64,000 nucleotides of DNA. Origin: Serratia liquefaciens ATCC 27592. Its GTDB lineage: Bacteria; Pseudomonadota; Gammaproteobacteria; Enterobacterales; Enterobacteriaceae. The position numbers and the translations under genes were made by a program. The stretch covers positions 496,001 to 560,000 of the forward strand of contig NC_021741.1 in assembly GCF_000422085.1 (NCBI RefSeq). Direction: 5' to 3'. This document shows, in pieces, positions 33,742 to 42,238 of the stretch (its first letter is position 1; every line of letters starts with the position of its first letter). Under the pieces are notes generated by a model. It was given only the letters and a program-made list of their open reading frames with translations, did no database searches and was not told the DNA's origin.

Positions 33742-34516
33742 AGTGGTGGTGATTACCGGCGGCGGCACCGGCGTGGGGGCTGCGTGCGCCAGGCTGCTGG
33801 CGAGCAGGGGCGATCGGGTCTTTATCATCGGCCGCCGCCGTGAACCTCTGATGGCGCTGGCGGACGACATTGGCGCGCAGGCATTGGTGGGGGATGCGGC
33901 CAGCGGTGAATGCTGGCAAAGCCAGCTGCTGCCGGCCATTTTGCAGCAGGCCGGGCGCATTGATTGCCTGATCTGCAGCGCCGGCGGGATGGGGCTGGGG
34001 CGCATTACCGAAATGAACGATGACCAGTGGCGTCAGGCGCTGGACAGCAACCTCAACAGTGCTTTTGCCAGCGCCCGCGCCTGCCTGTCGGAGCTGGTGA
34101 AAACCGGCGGCAACCTGCTGTTTGTCGCCTCTATCGCTTCGCTGGCCGCCGGGCCGGAGGTGTGTGGCTACGTGACCGCCAAACATGCGCTGATTGGGCT
34201 GATGCGTTCCATCGCTCGTGACTACGGCCCGCTGGGCGTGCGTGCCAACGCGGTGTGTCCCGGTTGGGTCACTACGCCGATGGCGGATGAAGAGATGCAG
34301 CCGCTGATGGCTGAGTACCACCTTACGCTGGAGCAGGCTTACCAACGGGTATGCCGCGACGTGCCGCTGCGTCGCCCGGCCAGCGCCGAAGAGATCGCCG
34401 CTATCTGCCGTTTTCTCTGTTCGGAGGACGCGTCGATCATTACCGGTGCGGCGCTGGTGGCCGACGGCGGCTCCACCATCGTCGACGTACCGACATTGGC
34501 TTTTACTTCCCTTTAA
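33734..34516 (+). CDS. Short-chain dehydrogenase/reductase
   Basis: This 260-residue classical SDR has the NAD(P) motif GGGTGVGA (residues 9-16), a CSAGG-type core, a catalytic serine near SIASLAA and the YxxxK motif as YVTAK. The ATG lies inside the end of the DUF3156 gene. It is one of two SDRs bracketing a MoaF-like gene, and the substrate is probably an alcohol or aldehyde formed from an imported amine. The exact reaction is not determinable. Confidence 0.9.
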   Translation: MSRVVVITGGGTGVGAACARLLASRGDRVFIIGRRREPLMALADDIGAQALVGDAASGECWQSQLLPAILQQAGRIDCLICSAGGMGLGRITEMNDDQWRQALDSNLNSAFASARACLSELVKTGGNLLFVASIASLAAGPEVCGYVTAKHALIGLMRSIARDYGPLGVRANAVCPGWVTTPMADEEMQPLMAEYHLTLEQAYQRVCRDVPLRRPASAEEIAAICRFLCSEDASIITGAALVADGGSTIVDVPTLAFTSL

Positions 34517-34526
34517 GGAGCATCAA

Positions 34527-35324
34527 ATGAGTACAGAAGCGGTATTTATTCAGGTTGGCGCACTGGCGGAAGGCTTTGCGCCGCACAGCAATACGCTGGA
34601 ACAGCAGCATGGGTTGAGCGGTAACACGCTGACATTACGTTTTGCCGACGGTGAAATGCTGAGTTGTCACTTTGTCGATGAGCAGACGCTGAGTTGGGGG
34701 GAGTACAGGGGCATCGCTTATCGCGCCACCAGCATCCGCCCCGGCATTCTGTTTATCGATTTTCTCGATCCCGCACAGGAGAACGCCAGCATTACGCTGG
34801 TGTGCGATCGCAACCAGGGTAATTTCACGGCGGTGTATGGCCAGTTGCCGGATGAGGAACAAGCCCGTCTGGACGCCTTCAGCCGGGTTGAGCAAGGGTT
34901 GCCGCTGACGGCGGTCAACGTTGAATTCCACTTTGGCACGCTGGATAACGCCGATGTTGCGCCGCCAGAGTTCACCGACGAGCTGATTGGCATGCGTAAC
35001 ATGTATACCTACAGCCCGACCGAGCGTTACGAACACATTTATCTGAACGACAATTTCTACGCCTGGCAGTGCCTGGACGGCGTGGAGAAAGGGCTGGCGG
35101 ATGTCGATCGCTGCCACTACGTGAAGGTGGCCGAACAGCTGTACCTGTTTGTCTGGCGAGAGAAGATTGTGCCGACGCTGGGCGTGGTCATGATCGATCT
35201 GCAAGGCATGCGCACCGACGGCAAGATCCTCGGCTATCAGGGCAGTGATTTCAGCGCGCTGAGCAATTTTGCGGTAGGCGCCCATGCGCAGGTGCTGAAC
35301 ACCACCCACCATCCACGGGGATAG
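34527..35324 (+). CDS. moaF: MoaF-like protein
   Basis: This 265-residue protein resembles MoaF of the Klebsiella monoamine operon moaEF, a protein of two lipocalin-like beta-barrel repeats with no proven activity. The repeat is visible: NTLTLRFADGEMLSCHFVDEQTLSW with RATSIRPGILFIDFLD in the first half, YSPTERYEHIYLNDNFYAWQC with QLYLFVWREKIVPTLGVVMIDL in the second. AAGGAG precedes the ATG. SDR genes flank it on both sides, as with MoaE in Klebsiella. Confidence 0.82.
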   Translation: MSTEAVFIQVGALAEGFAPHSNTLEQQHGLSGNTLTLRFADGEMLSCHFVDEQTLSWGEYRGIAYRATSIRPGILFIDFLDPAQENASITLVCDRNQGNFTAVYGQLPDEEQARLDAFSRVEQGLPLTAVNVEFHFGTLDNADVAPPEFTDELIGMRNMYTYSPTERYEHIYLNDNFYAWQCLDGVEKGLADVDRCHYVKVAEQLYLFVWREKIVPTLGVVMIDLQGMRTDGKILGYQGSDFSALSNFAVGAHAQVLNTTHHPRG

Positions 35325-35328
35325 TCCG

Positions 35329-36120
35329 ATGAATGCAACCTATGCGGCTGATGCGTTCAAGGGGCAGGTGGTGCTGGTGACGGGCGGTGCGCAGGGCATC
35401 GGGCTGGCGATCGTCAGTGCCTTTGCTCAGTTGGGCGCGACGGTGGTGATGGCGGATCTGCAGCTGCAAAAAGCGCAGGATGCCGCCGAGACGCTGCAAC
35501 AGCAGGGCGGGCAGGTCCAGGCGATGGCCTGCGATCTGGCCGATCCGGGGCAGATTGCCGAACTGGTTGCAACGGTGGGGCAGCAGCATCAGCGGCTGGA
35601 CGTGGTGATCCATAACGCGGCTTACTTCCCGCTGACGCCCTTTACCGAGATTGACGCTGTGTTATTGCAACGCACGCTGAGCGTTAATCTGATGGCGCCG
35701 TTCTTTCTGGCGCAGGCGGCTTTACCCTGGATGCAGCGTCAGGGCGGGGGCTGCATTTTGGTGACGTCGTCGGTGACCGGGCCACGGGTCGCCTATCCGG
35801 GGTTGGCGCACTACGCCGCTTCAAAGGCCGGAGTAAACGGGTTTATTCGCGCGGCGGCGCTGGAACTGGCGGCGGCTGGCGTCAGGGTCAACGGTGTGGA
35901 GCCGGGAATGATCCGCACGCCGGCGATGGCCAATCTGGGGGGCGCGGCGGTCAATCAGGCGATTGCGGCCGCAGTGCCGCTCGGGCGATTGGGGGAGCCG
36001 GAAGACATCGCGGCGGCGATGGTGTTTCTCGCCTCACCGGCGGCCGCCTATATGACCGGCCAAACGCTGGTGGTGGACGGCGGCGCGTTACTCCCCGAGG
36101 CTCATCCTGTTCTTTCTTGA
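35329..36120 (+). CDS. Short-chain dehydrogenase/reductase (MoaE-like position)
   Basis: This 263-residue SDR has TGGAQGIG near residue 19, HNAAY in the core, a catalytic serine in VTSSVTG, YAASK and GQTLVVDGG near the end. It starts 4 bp after moaF and ends the operon; a perfect hairpin begins right after its stop. It is a candidate equivalent of Klebsiella MoaE, the SDR that pairs with MoaF. The substrate is not known. Confidence 0.9.
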   Translation: MNATYAADAFKGQVVLVTGGAQGIGLAIVSAFAQLGATVVMADLQLQKAQDAAETLQQQGGQVQAMACDLADPGQIAELVATVGQQHQRLDVVIHNAAYFPLTPFTEIDAVLLQRTLSVNLMAPFFLAQAALPWMQRQGGGCILVTSSVTGPRVAYPGLAHYAASKAGVNGFIRAAALELAAAGVRVNGVEPGMIRTPAMANLGGAAVNQAIAAAVPLGRLGEPEDIAAAMVFLASPAAAYMTGQTLVVDGGALLPEAHPVLS

Positions 36121-36141
36121 CGTTGCAGCCTGGCTGCAACG
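36121..36141 (+). terminator. Hairpin directly after the permease-MoaF operon
   Basis: CGTTGCAGCC / GGCTGCAACG, perfect 10-base arms around one base, beginning at the base after the stop codon. There is no T-run (GCCAATTAAT follows), so it may act with Rho or protect the 3' end. Confidence 0.5.
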
Positions 36142-36172
36142 CCAATTAATCAGAGGATGATAATCGGAAGGA

Positions 36173-36625
36173 TCATTTCTTTGTGGGATGAGCGGTCACG
36201 TTGGCGGGCAGTTTATCCCCCAGGGTGATCAGCTCGTCCAGTAAGGTCATCAACTGGTCCATTTTCTGCTGTGAAAATGCGGCTTCGATTTCAGCGTACC
36301 CCTGTTCTACCTGGTGGCGCGCCACTTCATACAGCTCCTGACCCTGCTGGGTGAGAGACACGTACAGCTTGCGCTGATCGTTAACCGGTTTCAGGCGGAA
36401 AATCAGCTTATCGCGTTCCATGCGCGACAAAATGCCGGTCAGGCTGGGGCGCAGGATGCAGGTTTCTGCTGCCAATTCGTGGAATTCGATCGAACGACTG
36501 TTGGCCAAAACGCGAATGATGCGCCATTGCTGTTCGGTCAGGTTATGGCTTTTCAGGATCGGGCGAAAAAAGCCCATGGCGGTTTCACGCGCTTGCAGCA
36601 GGGCAATGGTTAAGGACTCATGCAT
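36173..36625 (-). CDS. hpaR: MarR-family repressor HpaR
   Basis: This 150-residue regulator is close to E. coli HpaR, which represses the meta-cleavage operon until 4-hydroxyphenylacetate-type ligands bind. Shared blocks are MHESLTIALLQARE, FRPILKSHNLTEQQWRIIRVLA, ACILRPSLTGILSRMERD-like ETCILRPSLTGILSRMERD and LKPVNDQRKLYVSLT. The ATG at 36625 matches the E. coli start; an in-frame ATG at 36658 would add 11 residues. It is divergent from hpaG1 across a control region with a strong palindrome. Confidence 0.93.
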   Translation of the reverse strand: MHESLTIALLQARETAMGFFRPILKSHNLTEQQWRIIRVLANSRSIEFHELAAETCILRPSLTGILSRMERDKLIFRLKPVNDQRKLYVSLTQQGQELYEVARHQVEQGYAEIEAAFSQQKMDQLMTLLDELITLGDKLPANVTAHPTKK

Positions 36626-36863
36626 AGATTTGGCCTTGGCTATAAAGGTGTTCGTCATTCAGGCATTTACCGTTGTGGCTCAGCAGGTGGCCGTGCGGAC
36701 ACTGCAATACCCCTATCGGTAAATCCTGATTTTATTAATAACTTAATAGTAGCCAAGTTTACCCAGATGGATAAAGCGAAAACGCATCCGCAGCGGTAAA
36801 AATCACCTAAAAATGATTAATTCGTTGAATAATCACGCCAATGTTCATGGGTTGTGAATATTT

Positions 36864-36879
36864 TGTTATCACGATCACA
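36864..36879. promoter_or_regulatory. CRP-like site upstream of hpaG1
   Basis: TGTTATCACGATCACA matches TGTGA-N6-TCACA with one mismatch in the left arm. It lies about 38 bp before the TATAAA at 36917. The E. coli hpa meta operon is known to need cAMP-CRP, which supports the call. Confidence 0.6.
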
Positions 36880-36925
36880 AATCAATCCACCGGCGTTGCG
36901 TAAAAGCTGAACAGCGTATAAAAGT

Positions 36926-36947
36926 ATTCATTAACATATTAATGAAT
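36926..36947. promoter_or_regulatory. Putative HpaR operator
   Basis: Perfect 9-bp arms ATTCATTAA / TTAATGAAT around CATA, lying just after the -10-like TATAAA (36917-36922) and 38 bp before the hpaG1 ATG. A MarR repressor bound here would overlap the transcription start. Confidence 0.6.
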
Positions 36948-36984
36948 GCCGAATTGCCCTGTTGTGTCATTGAAAGGAGTTTGC

Positions 36985-37617
36985 ATGAAAGGCACCGTAT
37001 TTTCCGTTGCGTTGAATCACCGCAGCCAGATAGACGCCTGGGATCAGGCGTTTCATCAGCCGCCGTATAAAACCCCGCCGAAGACCCCGGTGTGGTTTAT
37101 CAAACCGCGCAATACCCACCTCGCCAACGGCGGGGCGATCCCGTTTCCTGCCGGTGAGCAAGTGCAAAGCGGCGCCACGCTGGCGGTAGTGATTGGCAAC
37201 ACCGCCCGTAAGGTGCCAGCCGAACGGGTCGCCGACTATCTGGCCGGTTATGCGCTGGCCAACGACATCAGCCTGCCGGAAAGCAGCTTCTACCGCCCGG
37301 CGATCAAAGCGAAATGCCGCGACGGTTTTTGCCCGTTGGGGGAGATCGGTTCATTGGTGACCACCGATGCGGTGGAGATCATCACCGAAATCAACGGGGT
37401 AGAGCAGGATCGCTGGTCGACGGCCGATTTGGTGCGTTCGGTGCCGGAACTGATCGCCGCCATCAGCGATTTTATTACCCTGCAGCCGGGCGACGCAGTG
37501 CTGATCGGTACGCCGCACCAGCGGGTAGAGATCAAACCTGGAGATAAAGTGAGGGTGAGTGCCGCCGGTTTGCCGACCCTGACCAACCGCGTAGTGCAGG
37601 CAGGAGAAATTGCATGA
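36985..37617 (+). CDS. hpaG1: HpaG N-terminal subunit (isomerase/decarboxylase domain 1)
   Basis: This 210-residue fumarylacetoacetate-hydrolase-fold protein corresponds to the N-terminal half of E. coli HpaG, the bifunctional 2-hydroxyhepta-2,4-diene-1,7-dioate isomerase / 5-carboxymethyl-2-oxo-hex-3-ene-1,7-dioate decarboxylase. Marks are FIKPRNTHLANGG, VVIGNTARKV and SDFITLQPGDAVLIGTP. AAAGGAG precedes the ATG. It overlaps hpaG2 by 4 bp (ATGA), so the two halves are made as separate but coupled chains. Confidence 0.93.
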   Translation: MKGTVFSVALNHRSQIDAWDQAFHQPPYKTPPKTPVWFIKPRNTHLANGGAIPFPAGEQVQSGATLAVVIGNTARKVPAERVADYLAGYALANDISLPESSFYRPAIKAKCRDGFCPLGEIGSLVTTDAVEIITEINGVEQDRWSTADLVRSVPELIAAISDFITLQPGDAVLIGTPHQRVEIKPGDKVRVSAAGLPTLTNRVVQAGEIA

Positions 37618-38378
37618 GACACGCCCGTATTCGCCATCATGGCCAAATTGTTAATGTCAGCGTCGACGAGCAACTGCGCGTGACGTTGCCGGACGGCACG
37701 GTGTTGCCAGAGCAGGACGTCGAGTGGTTGCCACCGGCGCAGGGCACGGTGTTTGCCCTGGGGCTGAACTATGCCGATCACGCCAGCGAGCTGGAATTCA
37801 AGGCCCCGGAAGAGCCGCTGGTGTTCCTCAAGGCGCCGAACACCCTGACCGGCCATCGGCAGGTTTCGGTACGTCCGGCCAACGTCGACTATATGCACTA
37901 CGAAGCCGAGCTGGTGGCGGTGATCGGCAAGACGGCGCGTAACGTCAGCCGCGAAGATGCCATGGCATACGTGGCGGGCTACACGCTGTGCAATGACTAC
38001 GCCATTCGCGACTATCTGGAAAACTATTACCGCCCGAATCTGCGGGTGAAAAGCCGCGATACCCTGACGCCGATTGGGCCGTACATCGTCGATCGTGACG
38101 ATATCGCCGATCCGCACCGTCTGGCACTCAGCACCTACGTCAACGGCGAGCTGCGTCAGCGCGGCAGCACCGCCGACATGATTTTCGATATCCCCTACCT
38201 GATCAGTTACCTGAGTGAATTTATGACGCTGCAGCCGGGCGACATGATCGCCACCGGTACGCCGAAAGGGCTGGCCGACGTGCAGCCGGGCGATGAAGTG
38301 GTGGTGGAGATTGAGGGCATCGGCCGTCTGGTTAACCACATCATCAGTGAAAAAGATTACGAGGAAAGCCTGCGATGA
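37614..38378 (+). CDS. hpaG2: HpaG C-terminal subunit (isomerase/decarboxylase domain 2)
   Basis: This 254-residue second FAH-fold half of HpaG has FALGLNYADHASE near residue 55, FLKAPNTLTGH, YEAELVAVIGKTARNVS (metal-binding glutamates) and FMTLQPGDMIATGTPKGL. It works with HpaG1 to decarboxylate and isomerise the ring-cleavage product after HpaF. It overlaps hpaG1 at its start and hpaE at its end by 4 bp each. Confidence 0.94.
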   Translation: MRHARIRHHGQIVNVSVDEQLRVTLPDGTVLPEQDVEWLPPAQGTVFALGLNYADHASELEFKAPEEPLVFLKAPNTLTGHRQVSVRPANVDYMHYEAELVAVIGKTARNVSREDAMAYVAGYTLCNDYAIRDYLENYYRPNLRVKSRDTLTPIGPYIVDRDDIADPHRLALSTYVNGELRQRGSTADMIFDIPYLISYLSEFMTLQPGDMIATGTPKGLADVQPGDEVVVEIEGIGRLVNHIISEKDYEESLR

Positions 38379-39829
38379 AAACCATCAACCATTGGATTAA
38401 CGGTAAAAACGTAGCCAGCAAAGAGTATTTCACTACCACCAACCCGGCCAACGGCGAGGTGCTGGCAGAGGTCGCTTCCGGCGGGCAGTTGGAGATCGAT
38501 CAGGCGGTAGCTGCCGCCAAGGCTGCGTTCCCGAAATGGGCCAATACGCCAATGAAAGAGCGTGCTCGCCTGATGCGTCGTCTGGGCGAGCTGATTGACG
38601 AAAACGTGCCGCAGATTGCCGAGATGGAAACCGCCGACACCGGTCTGCCGATCCACCAAACCAAAAACGTGCTGATCCCGCGCGCTTCTCACAACTTCGA
38701 GTTCTTTGCCGAGATCTGCCAGCAGATGAACGGCCGCACCTATCCGGTGGACGACAAGATGCTCAACTACACGCTGATCCAGCCGGTGGGGGTGTGTGCG
38801 CTGGTGTCACCGTGGAACGTGCCTTTCATGACCGCAACCTGGAAGACCGCGCCTTGCCTGGCGCTGGGCAATACCGCGGTGCTGAAAATGTCCGAGCTGT
38901 CGCCGCTGACCGCCGATCGACTGGGTGAACTGGCGCTGGAAGCCGGCATTCCGGCCGGGGTACTCAACGTGGTGCAGGGTTACGGCGCCACCGCCGGGGA
39001 TGCGCTGGTGCGTCATAAGGACGTGCGTGCGGTGTCCTTTACCGGCGGCACCGCCACCGGACGCCGGATCATTGAAAGCGCGGGCTTGAAGAAGTTTTCC
39101 ATGGAGCTGGGCGGGAAATCGCCGGTACTGATTTTCGAAGATGCCGACATCGAACGTGCGCTGGACGCCGCGCTGTTCACCATTTTCTCGATCAACGGTG
39201 AACGCTGCACCGCGGGTTCGCGCATCTTTATTCAAGAAAGCATTTACCCGGAATTCGTCAAACGTTTTGCCGAGCGCGCCAACCGCCTGCGCGTAGGCGA
39301 TCCGCAGGATCCCAACACGCAGGTTGGGGCGTTGATCAGCCAGCAGCACTGGGAAAAAGTGTCCGGCTATATCCGCCTCGGGCTGGAAGAAGGCGCCACC
39401 CTGTTGGCTGGTGGCCCGGACAAACCGGCAGGTCTGAGCCACGGCAACTTCCTGCGCCCAACGGTGCTGGCGGATGTCGACAATCGGATGCGCATCGCGC
39501 AGGAGGAGATTTTCGGGCCAGTGGCCTGCCTGCTGCCGTTCAAATCGGAAGAAGACGGCCTGCGCATGGCCAACGACGTGGAGTACGGCCTGGCGTCGTA
39601 CATCTGGACGCAGGATGTGAGCAAGGTGCTGCGTCTGGCCCGCAATATTGAAGCGGGGATGGTTTTCGTCAATACCCAAAACGTACGCGATCTGCGCCAG
39701 CCGTTTGGCGGCGTGAAATCTTCCGGCACCGGCCGCGAGGGCGGGGAATACAGTTTTGAAGTGTTCGCCGAGATGAAGAACGTGTGCATTTCCATGGGTG
39801 ACCACCCGATCCCGCGCTGGGGCGTTTAA
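38375..39829 (+). CDS. hpaE: 5-carboxymethyl-2-hydroxymuconate semialdehyde dehydrogenase
   Basis: This 484-residue NAD-dependent aldehyde dehydrogenase oxidises the HpaD ring-cleavage product. Motifs are CALVSPWNVPFMTATWK, SFTGGTATGRRII, the general base in MELGGKSPVLIFEDAD and the catalytic cysteine in NGERCTAGSRIF, then QEEIFGPV. It matches E. coli HpaE (488 residues) in length and order, overlaps hpaG2 by 4 bp and is followed by hpaD. Confidence 0.95.
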   Translation: MKTINHWINGKNVASKEYFTTTNPANGEVLAEVASGGQLEIDQAVAAAKAAFPKWANTPMKERARLMRRLGELIDENVPQIAEMETADTGLPIHQTKNVLIPRASHNFEFFAEICQQMNGRTYPVDDKMLNYTLIQPVGVCALVSPWNVPFMTATWKTAPCLALGNTAVLKMSELSPLTADRLGELALEAGIPAGVLNVVQGYGATAGDALVRHKDVRAVSFTGGTATGRRIIESAGLKKFSMELGGKSPVLIFEDADIERALDAALFTIFSINGERCTAGSRIFIQESIYPEFVKRFAERANRLRVGDPQDPNTQVGALISQQHWEKVSGYIRLGLEEGATLLAGGPDKPAGLSHGNFLRPTVLADVDNRMRIAQEEIFGPVACLLPFKSEEDGLRMANDVEYGLASYIWTQDVSKVLRLARNIEAGMVFVNTQNVRDLRQPFGGVKSSGTGREGGEYSFEVFAEMKNVCISMGDHPIPRWGV

Positions 39830-39866
39830 GCCTCAAACCATAATAAAAAAGAAGGAGATGAGAACA

Positions 39867-40940
39867 ATGACGACCAAACTTACCACCGATGCTGTCCCTG
39901 CTCCCGATGTTGTGCGCTGCGCCTATATGGAAATTCAGGTCACCAACCTTAAAGCCGCGCGCGAATTCTACGTCGATATCCTGGGTCTGGTTGTGACCGC
40001 CGAGGACGAGAAAACCCTCTATCTACGGTCGATGGAGGAGTTTATCCACCATAATCTGGTGCTGCGTGAAGGACCGGTGGCTGCCGTTGCGGCCTTTGCC
40101 TTCCGGGTGCGTACGCCGGAAGACGTCGATCGGGCTGAAGCCTATTTCAAAGCGCTGGGTTGTCGTACCGAGCGTCGGGTGAATGGCTTCGCCAAAGGCA
40201 TTGGCGATTCGGTGCGGGTAGAGGATCCGCTCGGCTTCCCGTACGAATTCTTCTACGACGTGCAGCACGTCGAGCGTCTGGCCTGGCGTTACGATCTCTA
40301 CACGCCAGGGGCGCTGGTACGTCTCGACCACTTTAACCAGATCACGCCCGATGTTCCGCGTGCGGTGGAATACATCCAGGGCCTGGGGTTCCGCGTGACG
40401 GAAGATATCCGGGATGAAAATGGCGTGGTTTACGCCGCCTGGATGCGCCGCAAAGCCACGGTGCACGACACCGCGATGACCGGCGGCGCCGGGCCGCGTA
40501 TGCACCATATTGCGTTCGCCACCCATGAAAAACACAACATTCTGGCCATCTGCGACAAGCTCGGCGCACTGCGTAAATCCGATTTGATCGAACGTGGTCC
40601 AGGCCGCCACGGCGTCTCTAACGCCTTTTATCTCTATCTGCGCGATCCCGATGGCCATCGCGTAGAAATCTATACCCAGGATTACTACACCGGCGATCCT
40701 GACAACCCGACCGTGAGCTGGGATGTGCATGATAACCAGCGCCGCGACTGGTGGGGCAACCCGGTAGTGCCAAGCTGGTACACCGAGGGGTCACTGGTGC
40801 TCGATCTCGATGGCCAGCCGCAGCCGGTTATCGAACGTAACGCGCCAAGCGAAATGGCCGTCACCATTGGCGCGGATGGTTTTTCCTATACCCGTCAAGG
40901 CGATACAGAGAAAGGCTTTAAGCTCGGTAACACCCTGTAG
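39867..40940 (+). CDS. hpaD: 3,4-dihydroxyphenylacetate 2,3-dioxygenase, vicinal-oxygen-chelate type
   Basis: This extradiol ring-cleavage enzyme of 357 residues is built from two glyoxalase/VOC repeats and resembles the homoprotocatechuate dioxygenases of Brevibacterium and Arthrobacter. The expected metal ligands appear in VRLDHFNQI, MHHIAFAT and HRVEIYTQDYY. E. coli HpaD is a 283-residue LigB-type enzyme of unrelated fold, so this is a non-orthologous replacement at the same operon position. GAAGGAG at 39851-39857 places the start at the ATG at 39867 rather than 39858. It cleaves homoprotocatechuate made by HpaBC. Confidence 0.93.
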   Translation: MTTKLTTDAVPAPDVVRCAYMEIQVTNLKAAREFYVDILGLVVTAEDEKTLYLRSMEEFIHHNLVLREGPVAAVAAFAFRVRTPEDVDRAEAYFKALGCRTERRVNGFAKGIGDSVRVEDPLGFPYEFFYDVQHVERLAWRYDLYTPGALVRLDHFNQITPDVPRAVEYIQGLGFRVTEDIRDENGVVYAAWMRRKATVHDTAMTGGAGPRMHHIAFATHEKHNILAICDKLGALRKSDLIERGPGRHGVSNAFYLYLRDPDGHRVEIYTQDYYTGDPDNPTVSWDVHDNQRRDWWGNPVVPSWYTEGSLVLDLDGQPQPVIERNAPSEMAVTIGADGFSYTRQGDTEKGFKLGNTL

Positions 40941-40991
40941 CCCCCAACGCGCGGACAGGCGTTCGCGCAAATTCGTTTCCCGGAGATTGCT

Positions 40992-41378
40992 ATGCCGCAT
41001 TTTTATGCTGAATGCACCAATAACATCCGCGAAGAAGCCGAGCTCCCCGCGTTGTTCGCCAAGGTCAATCAGGCACTGGCGGACACCGGTATTTTTCCTC
41101 TGGCCGGAGTGCGCAGCCGCGCTATCTGGCTGGATACCTGGCAGATGGCCGACGGTAAGCACGATTACGCCTTCGTGCATATGACATTGAAGATTGGTCA
41201 CGGCCGCAGCCTGGAAAGTCGTGAACAGGTGGGCGAGATGCTGTTTGCGCTGATCAAAGAACATTTTGCCGCGCTGATGGCCAGGCGCTATCTGGCGCTG
41301 TCCTTCACGATGGAAGAGCTGGATCCGGTGCTGAACTACAAGCAAAACAATGTCCACGCGCTATTTCGCCAAGGCTAA
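40992..41378 (+). CDS. hpaF: 5-carboxymethyl-2-hydroxymuconate delta-isomerase
   Basis: This 128-residue member of the tautomerase superfamily begins [12 protein letters not shown], with the catalytic N-terminal proline, as in E. coli HpaF (126 residues). It isomerises 5-carboxymethyl-2-hydroxymuconate before HpaG acts. The C-terminus [19 protein letters not shown] is characteristic. It lies between hpaD and hpaH in operon order. Confidence 0.95.
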   Translation: MPHFYAECTNNIREEAELPALFAKVNQALADTGIFPLAGVRSRAIWLDTWQMADGKHDYAFVHMTLKIGHGRSLESREQVGEMLFALIKEHFAALMARRYLALSFTMEELDPVLNYKQNNVHALFRQG

Positions 41379-41388
41379 GGGGCCGTCA

Positions 41389-42192
41389 ATGTTGAATAAA
41401 GAGCTGGTTAGTCGTGCCGTGCAGCGCTTGCATCAGGCGGAGCAAAACCGCGAGCAGATCCGCGCGCTGTCGCTGGATCATCCCGAGATCACCATTGAAG
41501 ACGCTTACGCCATTCAGCGCCAGTGGGTAGAGCTGAAGATCGCCGAAGGGCGCAAACTCAAGGGCCATAAAATCGGCTTGACGTCGCGCGCCATGCAGGT
41601 CAGCTCCCAGATCTCCGAGCCGGATTACGGCGCGCTGCTGGACGACATGTTTTTCAACGATGGCAGCGATATTCCCATCGACCGTTTTATCGTGCCGCGC
41701 GTCGAGGTGGAGCTGGCCTTCGTGCTCGCCAAGCCGCTGCGCGGGCCAAACTGCACGCTGTTCGACGTTTATAACGCCACCGATTACATCATTCCGGCCC
41801 TGGAGATCATCGATGCGCGCAGCCATAACGTGGATCCCGAAACTCAGCGCCCGCGCAAGGTGTTCGACACCATTTCCGACAATGCCGCCAACGCCGGGGT
41901 GGTGATGGGAGGGCGGCCGATCAAACCGGACGCGTTGGATCTGCGTTGGATCAGCGCGTTGCTGTACCGCAACGGCGTGATTGAAGAGTCTGGCGTGGCG
42001 GCAGCGGTGCTGAACCATCCGGCCAACGGCGTGGCCTGGCTGGCCAACAAACTTTTCCCGTACGACGTAGAGCTGGAAGCCGGGCAGGTGATCCTCGGCG
42101 GTTCCTTCACCCGACCGGTTGCCGCCCGACGTGGCGACACCTTCCATGCGGATTATGGCCCGATGGGCTGCATCAGCTGTCGCTTTGTCTGA
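41389..42192 (+). CDS. hpaH: 2-oxo-hept-4-ene-1,7-dioate hydratase
   Basis: This 267-residue hydratase is exactly the length of E. coli HpaH. It adds water to 2-oxo-hept-4-ene-1,7-dioate ahead of HpaI. Marks are [29 protein letters not shown] (metal-binding acids) and [21 protein letters not shown]. The ATG at 41389 is chosen over an upstream in-frame ATG that lies inside hpaF. It starts 10 bp after hpaF. Confidence 0.95.
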   Translation: MLNKELVSRAVQRLHQAEQNREQIRALSLDHPEITIEDAYAIQRQWVELKIAEGRKLKGHKIGLTSRAMQVSSQISEPDYGALLDDMFFNDGSDIPIDRFIVPRVEVELAFVLAKPLRGPNCTLFDVYNATDYIIPALEIIDARSHNVDPETQRPRKVFDTISDNAANAGVVMGGRPIKPDALDLRWISALLYRNGVIEESGVAAAVLNHPANGVAWLANKLFPYDVELEAGQVILGGSFTRPVAARRGDTFHADYGPMGCISCRFV

Positions 42193-42238
42193 TCGGCCCT
42201 TTCCCTGTGGGAGAGTGGAAAAACCAATGGAGAACACC

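Larger units (their letters stand above)
36626..36984. other. hpaR-hpaG control region
   Basis: This AT-rich gap of about 360 bp has no gene. It contains a CRP-like site (36864-36879), a perfect palindrome (36926-36947), a weaker repeat TGATTA...TAATCA around 36816-36837, and a -10-like TATAAA at 36917-36922. The layout fits catabolite activation plus HpaR repression. Confidence 0.6.
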
